From JASLEW01 sp963732005 (GTDB lineage Bacteria; Acidobacteriota; Thermoanaerobaculia; Multivoradales; UBA5704): a stretch of 64,000 bases of DNA. The notes below the pieces were generated by a model that was given only the letters and a program-made list of their open reading frames with translations, was not told where the DNA came from and ran no database searches. Numbering within the stretch: the stretch's first letter is position 1; each line of letters begins with the position of its first letter. Where the stretch lies: positions 2,046,001 to 2,110,000 of the forward strand of contig CAVSXT010000005.1 in assembly GCA_963732005.1 (NCBI GenBank), given 5' to 3'. Both the position numbers and the translations under genes were made by a program. Below are positions 1 through 8,351 of this stretch, piece after piece.

Positions 1-1208
1 CCGGTGGCGGACGAACGCGAGGCCATTCTGGGTGAAGACCCTCAGAATCGCCGCTTCGCGCCGCTCAAGCTCGACGGAGTCGAGGATCGTGAGCGCCCTA
101 TCGATATACTCCTCCGCCACCCGGTAGTCGGGTTTGGCGAGGAACCGGGCGTTGATCATCGCCACGGCGTAGAACATCTTGACGCGATCCTTTGGGTCTT
201 CGATCTTGGCGAGCCCTTCTCGTTCCACGAGCGCGAGCGCCAGCTCAGGCTGACCGGTCGCAAGGTAGTCGTCACAGATCGTCCCCACGAGGTCCCAGCG
301 GCGGAAGAAGGGCGTGCTCTGAGGATGAACGAGAGGTGCTCGAGCACGGTCGACGCGTACCGCAGCGCTGCGTCGTAGAGACCGTAGTGATGACAATAGG
401 TGAAACTGTAGGCCCTCCAGATCCATGCCGCCTCGGGCGTCTCGCTGTGGGTCCAACAGTGCACCAGGTCGGCCAGGTGCTCTTCGCGCAGCAGCGGGTC
501 CGATGCGGCGGCACCCTCCAACTCCCAGGCGCGGCCGGTGAGGTCGGCGCGAGGTTCGGCGACGGCGCGATCGTACCTGGGGATGGCGGGGCGGAAGAAG
601 CGCGGCGCCGTGGCGGCCCGCGCCAGCGCAGCCCGGTCTGTGGTCCCAGGCTGGTTGACGACCACCAGTAGCATCCGCAGCGCGAGGCCGCGGCGGCGCA
701 GCAGCTCCAGGAAGAAGAGGCGAGTCAGCTCGCCAGCGTCCGAAAAACCGTTGCACAGGAAGACGACGCGTTTGCGGGTCTCGCGCCCCACGAGCGACGC
801 GACAAACTCGATCAGGCCGTGCACGATGCGGTAGGCGCGATCCCTGGGATAGTTGCGGACCTTCTCGCCAGATGGCGCCGTATCCGTCAGAGTGCGGTGG
901 TGCGCGGCGAGCCGGGGGCGAAGCAGGGGCAACACCAGGCTGAGCTCCGCAGAGTGCAGGGCCATGAGATCCGCCGACTCTGACGTCGCCCCGGCGACGA
1001 GATCGTCAAGCAGCTGCTTGATTCCGGCCCATGCCCCGCCGGTTTCGAACGAGCACGGCAGGCGCCAAACCTTGTTGCCGGCAGATGCAATGCGGCTCGC
1101 CCACGCATCCAGGTACGCTTCCGTGGCACTTCCCGGAGGGGCCTCGACCACCACCAGAAGATCGTCCTCAGTGGGACTGAATCGATCCAGATTCTCTTGC
1201 CAGCTCAA
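1..1208 (-). pseudogene. ATPase/TPR-like protein, frameshifted, runs off the window
   Basis: The reading frame opens with TTG at 1208, overlapping the stop of the upstream protease gene (TTGA), and runs leftward. Residues 15-35 hold a degenerate nucleotide-binding-like stretch (LLVVVEAPPGSATEAYL), followed by alpha-helical sequence and helical-repeat-like segments. Around positions 325-338 the frame shifts by one base. Beyond it, the good coding sequence (RRWDLVGTICDDYLATG, then EEYIDRALTILDSVELERRE) continues in the next frame to the window edge and looks like TPR helices. The old frame carries on as low-complexity Arg/Ser to 156. A single missing base would join the two parts. I do not recognise a precise family; a STAND or AfsR-like architecture is the best guess. 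The break could be a real pseudogene or a sequence error. Confidence 0.55.
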
Positions 1209-2456
1209 TCAACACCTCTTCGTGCGAGCAGGCTTCTTACCCAGACAGCAAGGCCCACGACGCCGAACGTGAAAGTGAACAGCAAGGCGGCGACGGATCC
1301 CGCCGCCGGGTGGCTGGTGCCGGTGATCAAACCCCTGGCAACGTCGGTGATCTTCGCGCCATATGCGAGCAGCAGCGGGAGGGTGATCGTGGACAGGACG
1401 AACAGCGCGAGGCCCCTCCCGGCGAGCCAGATCCAGGCGTAGGCGTGGATGACCTTGAGCTCGTGACGCGGGATGTGGCTCTGATCCGCCTGCGGGCGAG
1501 CCAGGAGACGAGCGACCTTGCTCTTGAGGAAGGTGACTGTGTCTCCCATCAGGTTCTTGCAGTCGAATGCCGTGGCGAGCACGTAGTAGAGGTCGGTGCG
1601 GACAAAGAAGAAGAGCTGCCAGAGCAGGCGCAGCATGTAGATGTACAAGAGGGCGGAAAGCACGCGGCCCGCTGGCAGGGAGAGCGCCAGGATGCCTGCC
1701 TGCCAGACGAAGAGAACAAGCACCAGGGTGGAAGCCGATACCAAGTCCAGCAGAGCTCCTGCCACCAGGGGCAGGTACCTCTCACTGGCGGGAAGCGCCC
1801 AGAGCCCGCTCAGGTCGGTCTCGGCGACGAGGACCCATAGGCGATGCCCGAGCCCAAATCGCGACGGGACCCCGCGCGCCCTCGCGGCGATCAGATGGGC
1901 TATCTCGTGAAGGGAGGTGATGAGGAAATTGGCCGCGATCATCGCCAAGACCATGGCGGGGACATGGCGGTCAAAGACCAGAGCGCGCCAATTAGGGATC
2001 ACAGCGGGTCGCCGCAGGGCGGCTAAGGCCGCGGACATGATGACGAGCGCCGCAGCGGCCAGCACCGGCCGACTGAAGATGGCTCGGGCGAGTCCCAAGG
2101 GAAAGGACGAGAAGTGATAGCGTAGAGGATGAGGTGATTTGGCGGCGGTGGTAGGGGCCCCGGACACCTGCGGTGAGACCAGCCCCTTCCCCATCAGGAC
2201 CGTGAGCAGGTGCGCGGTGGTTGCTGCCGATATCGATGGCGGCAAGATGGTCTGCAACCTCACCGATCGTATGGCCCGCGGCAAGCAGATCGAGGATCTC
2301 GGCCACCTCGACAGGTGCCACCAGATAGACATTGGTCAGCGGATTGCCGAGAAGAACGTGGTCCGCCCCTTCGGGGCGGCGCAAGAGGGAGACGACTTGC
2401 AGGCGTTCTTGGCGAGAGAAGGTCGCATGGAAACGCTTGGCGGGAATGGACAGCAA
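1205..2456 (-). pseudogene. PqqD-like domain fused to M50-type membrane peptidase, frameshifted
   Basis: Two frames join into one protein. The N-terminal frame (about 2456 to 2240) reads as a PqqD-like winged helix (NVYLVAPVEVAEILDLLAAG, then HTIGEVADHLAAI). After a one-base shift near 2226-2240 the other frame continues (AHLLTVLMGKGLV), followed by about seven membrane segments and the zinc-protease motif HEIAH within SLHEIAHLIAARARG. This layout matches the family of putative peptide zinc metalloproteases found in RiPP export and maturation loci (YydH-like). The start is unclear: no ATG lies between the upstream peptide stop (2494) and the PqqD sequence in this frame. TTG at 2456 is used here, and an ATG at 2549 would lie inside the peptide gene. 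The 3' end overlaps the next gene by 4 bases. A likely role is cleaving or exporting the peptide encoded just upstream. Confidence 0.65.
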
Positions 2457-2493
2457 CTCATGTGCAAACCCGATCCCCGAGGCCGGCGAGCGC

Positions 2494-2604
2494 CTAGTTG
2501 CCCGGGGCCTGCCCGATGCAGTTCCAGGGGCAGGTCCAACAATCACCATAAAGGGCGGCTGTCGTCTTGAGGGTTTCGACTTCGCGGATGACGTACTTCT
2601 TCAT
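2494..2604 (-). CDS. candidate RiPP precursor peptide, 36 aa, Cys/Trp-rich C terminus
   Basis: ATG at 2604, stop at 2494. The peptide starts MKKYVIREVETLKTTAALYG and ends DCWTCPWNCIGQAPGN. The N-terminal half is a charged, helix-prone leader-like segment; the C-terminal half has three Cys and two Trp in a CxxCxxxC pattern. A strong ribosome site (AAGGAG, 9 bases before ATG) and a near-consensus promoter (2661-2689) precede it, which is unusual support for so short a frame. Immediately downstream is a PqqD-like/M50 peptidase of the kind that accompanies peptide natural products. The gene is inferred to encode a precursor whose core is modified at Cys and/or Trp. No modification enzyme is visible; it could lie beyond the left edge. 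I do not recognise the peptide family. Confidence 0.7.
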   Translation of the reverse strand: MKKYVIREVETLKTTAALYGDCWTCPWNCIGQAPGN

Positions 2605-2660
2605 GACCGGTTCTCCTTACGGTCAGCTGCGCCCCATTGCACAGCGTCAACAGGTTTAAC

Positions 2661-2689
2661 AGTATATCCGATGGTAAGAAATGTGGCAA
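2661..2689 (-). promoter_or_regulatory. sigma70-type promoter of the candidate RiPP precursor
   Basis: On the minus strand, TTGCCA (2684-2689) and TATACT (2661-2666) are separated by exactly 17 bases. Each box matches the consensus at five of six positions. The predicted start of transcription near 2654 gives a leader of about 50 bases before the peptide ATG at 2604. The surrounding 70 bases are the most AT-rich stretch in this part of the window. Confidence 0.65.
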
Positions 2690-2800
2690 GATAGTGATAT
2701 ACCCTATAACAAAGACCTGTACGACTGGTGCCCCCGTTCCGGGGCCGCGCTCGCCTCGTCCGCGACCTCACCGCTGCTGCTGGTAGGGAGTGACCCCGTG

Positions 2801-3002
2801 CGCGAAAGATCCTGCATCATCCTGGCGCCCTTGCTCGTCCTCGCCGCCGGCGTCGCGGCCGCCCAACCCACGACCGTCCAGGTCAGCCCGGTGTCCGGCA
2901 GTCCGGCGCAGCATCTCGGCGCTGAACGGCGATGCCCATGACGGCGCCAGCCGCACCGCCGGCAGCGTCACCGCCGAGGTGCGCGCCTGCGCCGCCGCCT
3001 AG
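2801..3002 (+). pseudogene. remnant of a small secreted-protein gene
   Basis: A GTG frame near 2799 encodes a clear signal peptide (RERSCIILAPLLVLAAGVAAAQ) but stops at 2941. A neighbouring frame continues with sensible composition (ISALNGDAHDGASRTAGSV) to a stop at 3002. The two could be one short exported protein broken by an indel near 2905-2920. There is no recognisable domain. The rest of the 2690-3163 interval holds the promoter region described above and no other supportable gene. Confidence 0.25.
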
Positions 3003-3163
3003 GGTGGCACCCACTTGCCGCGGAGCGGCCTCTGCCAGTAAGCACCTGCCGCGCTGGCAGGCCGGAGGCGTGTAGACTCGGGCCCTTCCAGCGCGCACGT
3101 GATCCACGCCTCGGGCGCGGCAGTGTCGGGTCTACCGCGCCGGCGTGGCGGCAGGAGGTGGTG

Positions 3164-6100
3164 ATGAAGCTGGTATGGCGGTTGGCCCTGCTGCTCGCGT
3201 TGCCGGTCTGCCCGGTGCTCGGCGCCATGGAGAAGGCGGCGCCGTCCGCGCCTCCTGCCAGCCCGTCCGAGCCGTTCGCCGCCCTCAAGTTCCGCTACAT
3301 CGGGCCCGAAGGCAACCGGGTGTCGGCGGTGGCGGGGGTCCCCGGCGACGCCACCGTCTACTACGCGGGAGCGGCCTCCGGCGGCATCTTCAAGACCACC
3401 GACGGCGGGGTCCACTGGCACCCCATCTTCGACGACCAGCCGGTGTCCTCGATCGGCGCCCTGGCCGTGGCGCCGTCCGATCCCAACGTCGTCTGGGCCG
3501 GTACCGGCGAGGCCTTCATCCGCAGCAACATCTCGGTCGGCTGGGGGATGTTCCGCTCCACCGACGCCGGGCGAAGCTGGGTGCGCGCCGGTCTGGAGAA
3601 GACCGGCCGCATCGGGCGCATCGTCGTGGACCCGCGCGATCCCGACGTCGCCCTGGCCTGCGCGCTCGGCACCGCGTACGGGCCGGCGCCCGACCGCGGC
3701 GTCTTCCGCACCGCCGACGGCGGCAGGAGCTGGACCAGGACCCTCTTCGTCGACGAGCGGACCGGCTGCTCCGACCTGGCGATGGATCCCAACAACCCGC
3801 GGGTCGTCTTCGCCGGCACCTGGCAGCTGGCGATCCACACCTGGGGCCGCGAGAGCGGCGGACCGGGCAGCGGCCTCTACCGCTCCGCCGACGGCGGCCT
3901 CACCTGGAAGCAGATCGAGGGCAACGGGCTGCCCGCCAAGCCCTGGGGCAAGGTGGGGCTGGCCATGACGCGGGCCGACTCCAATCGCATCTATGCGCTG
4001 ATCGAGGTCGGCGACGGCCAGCCCTGGCAGGGGCACGAGACTCCCAACGGCCGCCTCTGGCGGTCCGACGACGCCGGCGAGCACTGGGCGCTGATGACCG
4101 CCGACCGCCAGGTGGCCGGCCGCACCCACTACTACAACCGCATGGCGGTCGAGCCGGACGATCCGGACGAGGCCTACTTCCTCACCGCGGCCTGGTGCAA
4201 GACCCGCGACGGCGGCAGGACGATCATCGACCCGCCCGACGAGCAGGTGCCGGGCGGCGACCACCACGACATCTGGATCGATCCGGGCAACGGCAACCGG
4301 CTCGCCGTCAGCCACGACGGCGGCGTGTCCATCAGCATCAACCGCGGGCGCAGCTGGCTGCAGCTGGAGCTGCCGATCGCGCAGATCTACCACGTGACGG
4401 TGGACGACCGGATCCCCTACTGGGTGTATGGCAACCGGCAGGACGGGCCGGCCACCCGCGGCCCCAGCAACAGCAAGCTGGGGGTGCAGAACGATCAGCC
4501 GAACATCACTCGCGGCATGTGGACCGGGGTGAGCGGCGGCGAGAGCGGCTGGGCGACGCCCGATCCGCAGGATCCGGACATCGTCTGGTCCAGCGCCTCG
4601 GGCTTCGGCAGCGTGGGCGGGATCGTCACCCGCTACGACGCGCGCACCAACACGGCGCGCAGCGTCGAGGTCTGGCCCCGGGCGACGATCGGCTGGCCGG
4701 CCGCCGACCTGAAGTACCGCTTCCTCTGGACCTTCCCGCTGACCATCTCGCCGCACGACCACAACCGGGTCTACGTCGGCAGCCAGTACGTCCACCAGAC
4801 CACCGACGGCGGCGCCACCTGGCAGGTGATCAGCCCCGACCTGACGCTCAACGACAAGGCGCGGCAGCAGGTCTCGGGCGGGCTCACCCCCGACAACATA
4901 GGGGTGGAGTACGCGGGCGTCGTCTTCGCCATCGCGGAATCGCCGGTGCAGCCGGGGCTGATCTGGGCGGGGACCAACGACGGCCAGCTGCAGCTCACCC
5001 GGGACGGCGGCAAGAGCTGGACCAACCTGACCGCGCGTCTGCCCGGGCTGCCGCCGTGGGGGACGGTGAGCGCGATCGAGCCTTCGCGCTTTGCGGCCGG
5101 CGCCGCCTACGTCGTCTGCGACCTGCACCAGGTCGACAACCGCGATCCCTTCGTCTGGAAGACCAAGGATTTCGGCAACACCTGGACGCCGATCGTCGAC
5201 GGCATCCCGCGCAGCCCGCTGTCGTATGCCCACGCCCTGCGCGAGGATCCGGCGCGGCGCGGCCTGCTCTATCTGGGCACCGAGAACGGCCTCTACGTCT
5301 CGTTCGACGACGGCGGGCGCTGGCAGCCGCTGGCGTCCGGCCTGCCCCATGCTCCGGTCTACGGCATCGCCGTGCAGGAGCGCTTCGGCGACCTGGTGGT
5401 GGCCACCTACGGCCGCGGCTTCTGGATCCTCGACGACCTCACGGCGCTGCGGCAGTTCGGCGGTGGTGCGGCGGTGACCGGGGGGGCTGCGGGAGCCGCG
5501 AGGGCCGCGGTGGCGCCAGCAGCCCCGAAAGACGCCGAGCTGCTGCCGCCGCGGCCAACCTATCGCTGGCGCGCCGTCGAGGCGCCGTATGCGGCCGACT
5601 ACGACCCGGTGGCCGGCTTCAACCCGCCGGACGGCGTGCCCATCCAGTACTGGCTGGCGGCCGCCATCAAGGGCGAGAAGGACAAGGCGACCGGCGAGCA
5701 GAAGGACGAGGTGGAGATCCGGATCGAGGACGCCGCCGGCAAGCTGGTGCGGACGTTCAAGGGGCCGGCCAAGGCCGGGCTGAATCGCGCCTGGTGGGAC
5801 CTCGCCTACGACAAGACGCCCGAGGCGCGGCTGCGCACCAGCCCGCTGGGCGCCAAGTACGTCAAGGTCGGAGTCGAGGGGATCCCCGCGCCCGGCATCG
5901 ATCGACCGGCGCTGCTGGCGCCGATCGGCGAGTACAAGGTCAAGCTCAAGGTCGGCGACCGCGAGCTGGCGCAGCCGCTCACCTTGATGAAGGACCCCGG
6001 CGCCGGTGGCAGCGAGGCCGACCTGCGCGCGCAGGGCGACCTGGCGCGGGACCTGCTCGACGACCTGACCCACGCCGTCGAGGCGATCAACCGGGCGGAG

Positions 6101-6478
6101 AGCGCGCGCGGCCAGCTCGCCGCGCTACAGGTGCGGCTGGGGGACAAGGGGCCGCCGGAGGTCAAGGACGCCGCCGAGGCACTGGACCGGAAGCTGCTGG
6201 CGGTCGAGGAGGACCTTTTCCAGGTGCGGGTCACCGGTCGCGGCCAGGACGTCCTGCGCTGGCCGATGAAGGTGACCGAGCAGCTCGGCTATCTGCTCGG
6301 CCGGGTGACCGAGTCCGACTTCGCGCCCACCGCCGCCCAGGTCGAGGTGCACCGGCTGCTGCACGACGAGGCCGCGCGCGTGCGCCAGGTGCTCGATGGC
6401 CTGCTGTCCACCGACCTGGTGCGTTTCAACGCGCTGCTGGCGGAAAAGCAGCTGGTGGGGGTGGTGGCGAAGCCGTAG
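3164..6478 (+). CDS. secreted sortilin/VPS10-type Asp-box (BNR) beta-propeller protein
   Basis: The protein has 1,104 residues. ATG at 3164 is preferred because AGGAGG lies five bases upstream; two GTG codons directly before it are alternatives. A signal peptide (MKLVWRLALLLALPVCPVLG) is followed by at least nine Asp-box motifs of the S/T-x-D-x-G-x-x-W type, for example KTTDGGVHW, RSTDAGRSW, RTADGGRSW, RSADGGLTW, TTDGGATW and TRDGGKSW. These indicate one or two beta-propellers over roughly residues 50-760. A Pro/Ala linker (near 775-810) leads to a beta-rich and then helical C-terminal region. Members of this family are abundant in Acidobacteriota and are usually annotated as glycosyl hydrolases on weak evidence; no catalytic residues can be named here. 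It is monocistronic, ending in a repeat-rich convergent gap. Confidence 0.85.
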   Translation: MKLVWRLALLLALPVCPVLGAMEKAAPSAPPASPSEPFAALKFRYIGPEGNRVSAVAGVPGDATVYYAGAASGGIFKTTDGGVHWHPIFDDQPVSSIGALAVAPSDPNVVWAGTGEAFIRSNISVGWGMFRSTDAGRSWVRAGLEKTGRIGRIVVDPRDPDVALACALGTAYGPAPDRGVFRTADGGRSWTRTLFVDERTGCSDLAMDPNNPRVVFAGTWQLAIHTWGRESGGPGSGLYRSADGGLTWKQIEGNGLPAKPWGKVGLAMTRADSNRIYALIEVGDGQPWQGHETPNGRLWRSDDAGEHWALMTADRQVAGRTHYYNRMAVEPDDPDEAYFLTAAWCKTRDGGRTIIDPPDEQVPGGDHHDIWIDPGNGNRLAVSHDGGVSISINRGRSWLQLELPIAQIYHVTVDDRIPYWVYGNRQDGPATRGPSNSKLGVQNDQPNITRGMWTGVSGGESGWATPDPQDPDIVWSSASGFGSVGGIVTRYDARTNTARSVEVWPRATIGWPAADLKYRFLWTFPLTISPHDHNRVYVGSQYVHQTTDGGATWQVISPDLTLNDKARQQVSGGLTPDNIGVEYAGVVFAIAESPVQPGLIWAGTNDGQLQLTRDGGKSWTNLTARLPGLPPWGTVSAIEPSRFAAGAAYVVCDLHQVDNRDPFVWKTKDFGNTWTPIVDGIPRSPLSYAHALREDPARRGLLYLGTENGLYVSFDDGGRWQPLASGLPHAPVYGIAVQERFGDLVVATYGRGFWILDDLTALRQFGGGAAVTGGAAGAARAAVAPAAPKDAELLPPRPTYRWRAVEAPYAADYDPVAGFNPPDGVPIQYWLAAAIKGEKDKATGEQKDEVEIRIEDAAGKLVRTFKGPAKAGLNRAWWDLAYDKTPEARLRTSPLGAKYVKVGVEGIPAPGIDRPALLAPIGEYKVKLKVGDRELAQPLTLMKDPGAGGSEADLRAQGDLARDLLDDLTHAVEAINRAESARGQLAALQVRLGDKGPPEVKDAAEALDRKLLAVEEDLFQVRVTGRGQDVLRWPMKVTEQLGYLLGRVTESDFAPTAAQVEVHRLLHDEAARVRQVLDGLLSTDLVRFNALLAEKQLVGVVAKP

Positions 6479-6507
6479 CGGCGGCGGCGCGGGCGAGGGG
6501 CGGGCGC

Positions 6508-6578
6508 CGCGGGCGATCGCAGGCGGCGCGGGGCGATCGGCGGGCGGCGCGAGGCGATCGGCAGGCGGCGTGCCGCCT
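6508..6578. repeat. three 21-bp tandem repeats plus hairpin between convergent genes
   Basis: Three imperfect 21-base units (6508-6528, 6529-6549, 6550-6570) share the core GGCGATCG followed by GGCGGCG. The last unit runs into an inverted repeat, AGGCGGC (6563-6569) and GCCGCCT (6572-6578), with a very short loop. The array fills the gap between the Asp-box gene and the oppositely oriented SDR gene, so it may act as a two-way terminator, though there is no T-run. Confidence 0.5.
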
Positions 6579-6586
6579 TGGACCGG

Positions 6587-7378
6587 TCAGCGGTGCGCCA
6601 GGCGCAGGCTCTGCCAGCTGCCGTCGGCCGTCCAGCCGCCGTCGACGACGAGGGTGTGGCCGTTCACGAAGCCGCTCGCCGCGGGATCGGCGAGGAAGGC
6701 GATCGCCCGCGCCACGTCGTCGGGCGTGGCGAAGCGCGCCATCGGCACGCGGTCGGTGATGTCGCCGTCGGCGTAGATGCCGGCGCCTTGGGCGTCGTCG
6801 TCCATCGCGGTCTTCACCCAACCCGGGCAGACGGCGTTGCAGCGCACGCCGCGGCCGCCCCATTCGGCGGCCAGGGTGCGCGTCAGGCCGATCAGGCCGT
6901 GCTTCGAGGCGTTGTAAGCGGTGCGGTCGGCGATGCCGGTCAGCCCGGCGATCGAGGCGACGTTGACGATGCTGCCGGAACGTCGTTCGAGCATCATCGC
7001 GCCGAAGGTCTTGGCGAGCATGAACGGAGCCACCAGGTTGACCTCGAGGACCCGCCGGAAGTCCGCGGCCGAGACCGTCTCCGCCGGCGCGATGAAGCTG
7101 ATGCCGGCATTGTTCACCAGCACGTCGGCGCGGCCCCAGCGCTCGCGCACCGCTGCCGCGAAGCGCGCCACGACCGACTCGTCGGCGAGGTCGCCGGTGT
7201 GCTCGATGGCCTCCACGCCGCGCTGGCGCAGGCTCGCCAGCGTCTCGGTGCAGGGGCGCAGGTCGGCGAGCGCCAGGGCGAAGCCTTGTTCGCCCAGCAG
7301 CAGCGCGGTGCTCTGGCCGATGCCCTGCGCGGCGCCGGTGACCGCCGCGACCGCACGGATTTGCTTGCCATCTTCCAT
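6587..7378 (-). CDS. short-chain dehydrogenase/reductase
   Basis: A classical SDR of 263 residues, the usual family length. The NAD(P)-binding motif TGAAQGIG is at residues 14-21, NNAG near 89-92, and the catalytic set is Ser142, Tyr155 and Lys159 (YNASK). The C terminus shows the GHTLVVDGG stretch common to FabG-like members. An aspartate at the end of beta-2 (ALADL) favours NAD(H) over NADP(H), by family rule. The substrate cannot be read from the sequence; 3-oxoacyl or sugar/polyol alcohols are typical. It stands alone on the minus strand, about 400 bases from the hydrolase gene start to its right-hand neighbour's stop at 7428, so co-transcription with the hydrolase upstream is possible (49-base gap). 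Confidence 0.88.
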   Translation of the reverse strand: MEDGKQIRAVAAVTGAAQGIGQSTALLLGEQGFALALADLRPCTETLASLRQRGVEAIEHTGDLADESVVARFAAAVRERWGRADVLVNNAGISFIAPAETVSAADFRRVLEVNLVAPFMLAKTFGAMMLERRSGSIVNVASIAGLTGIADRTAYNASKHGLIGLTRTLAAEWGGRGVRCNAVCPGWVKTAMDDDAQGAGIYADGDITDRVPMARFATPDDVARAIAFLADPAASGFVNGHTLVVDGGWTADGSWQSLRLAHR

Positions 7379-7427
7379 TGTCTCGCCTCCGGTGAGCGCC
7401 GCGGGCCATGGTAGCCCAGTTGTGCCG

Positions 7428-8195
7428 CTACGGCTGGCGTCGAGCGGGCAGCGAGTACTGGCTGAGGAAGGCCCAGGCGTCGCGGTTCACCTGCGCCGCG
7501 ACGGCGTGATAGTCGTGGTCGTGGCTGGGCAGCTCGAGGTAATGCAGCGGGAAACCCGCGGCGAGCAGGATGTCCCGCGTGCGGCGCGCCTGCGCCAGCG
7601 GAAAGAACTGGTCGCGGTCCCCGATGTAGTAGGCGATCGGGATCTTGCGCCGCGCGCGGCCGAGGATCCAGTCGTAATTTGGATAGATCACCGCGGCGTG
7701 CACGGCGGCGGCGGCGAAGCGATCGGCGTCCAACATGGCGGCGTCGAAGGTCAGGACGCCGCCGGCGGAATGACCGAAGAGGTAGACCCGGGTTGGGTCC
7801 GGCTGCCACTTCGCCGCCACCTCCGCCAGGATGGCGCGGAGCAGCGTCGGCACCAGGGGATCGAGCTGCGGGCTGAACTGCAGGGTGGGCGCCACCAGCA
7901 GGATGCCCTGCTCGTCGGCGAGGTCCTTCCAGGCCGCGATGGACCACGCGCCGTCGCCGCCGACGCCGTGGAGGAGGAGGAGCTCCGGTCCCGCCGGTCG
8001 TGTGCGGTAGCCGCGCGGCACGAAGACCTGGTACGGGTAGATCTCCTCCTGGAAGAGAATGCGATAGCCGTGCACCTCTCCCGGGGCGGCATCGCCCGTC
8101 GGTGGCGCCGGCTCGGCTGGCCGCACGGCAAGTCCAGTCAGCAGGAGCGGCAGCAGCAGGCCGGCGGCCAGCAGGCGGTCGGGCGAAAGCCTCAT
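7428..8195 (-). CDS. exported alpha/beta hydrolase (esterase/PHB depolymerase-like)
   Basis: ATG at 8195 has GAGG seven bases upstream and opens a signal peptide (RLLAAGLLLPLLLTGLAV). This makes it a better choice than the upstream ATG at 8225. The protein is 255 residues. The nucleophile elbow GHSAGG puts the catalytic serine at residue 143. The LLLHGVGGDG stretch near 73-82 forms the oxyanion side, GDRDQFFP carries the likely acid, and HDHDY near the C terminus the catalytic histidine. The layout is that of secreted dienelactone-hydrolase or esterase-lipase proteins; the natural substrate is unknown. It is 49 bases upstream of the SDR gene on the same strand. Confidence 0.82.
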   Translation of the reverse strand: MRLSPDRLLAAGLLLPLLLTGLAVRPAEPAPPTGDAAPGEVHGYRILFQEEIYPYQVFVPRGYRTRPAGPELLLLHGVGGDGAWSIAAWKDLADEQGILLVAPTLQFSPQLDPLVPTLLRAILAEVAAKWQPDPTRVYLFGHSAGGVLTFDAAMLDADRFAAAAVHAAVIYPNYDWILGRARRKIPIAYYIGDRDQFFPLAQARRTRDILLAAGFPLHYLELPSHDHDYHAVAAQVNRDAWAFLSQYSLPARRQP

Positions 8196-8308
8196 CGCGT
8201 ACCCTCGTTGCCCGTAGCGCCGCACGGCCGCATCATGGAGTCAGTGTACCCTTGGACAGTCAAGCGGGCATCGAAGTGTGCATGCAGAAGGAAGCGCCCG
8301 GCGGCCCG

Positions 8309-8338
8309 CTGGCGGTCGGGATGCTGGCGGTCGGGATG
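8309..8338. repeat. perfect 15-bp tandem duplication
   Basis: CTGGCGGTCGGGATG occurs twice back to back (8309-8323 and 8324-8338) in the 156-base gap between the hydrolase and the saccharopine-dehydrogenase-like gene. No function is apparent. Confidence 0.6.
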
Positions 8339-8351
8339 CGGGAGCCCGGCG

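Noticed and set aside
2336..2461. Third-frame small ORF starting MSCCPFPP downstream of the precursor
   Set aside because: No ribosome site, and the overlapping PqqD-like frame is better supported.
2681..2941. 86-codon plus-strand frame divergent from the RiPP-like precursor
   Set aside because: No ribosome site at its ATG; only the later part, with a signal peptide, looks coding and it is broken.
2999..6073. Long antisense open frame of about 1,000 codons opposite the Asp-box gene
   Set aside because: It is rich in Val, Gly, Arg and Asp with no domain, as expected opposite a GC-rich gene; the plus strand has a signal peptide and nine Asp-box motifs.
6508..6570. Regular 21-bp repeats as a possible CRISPR array
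   Set aside because: The units are adjacent without spacers and are imperfect; simple tandem repeats.
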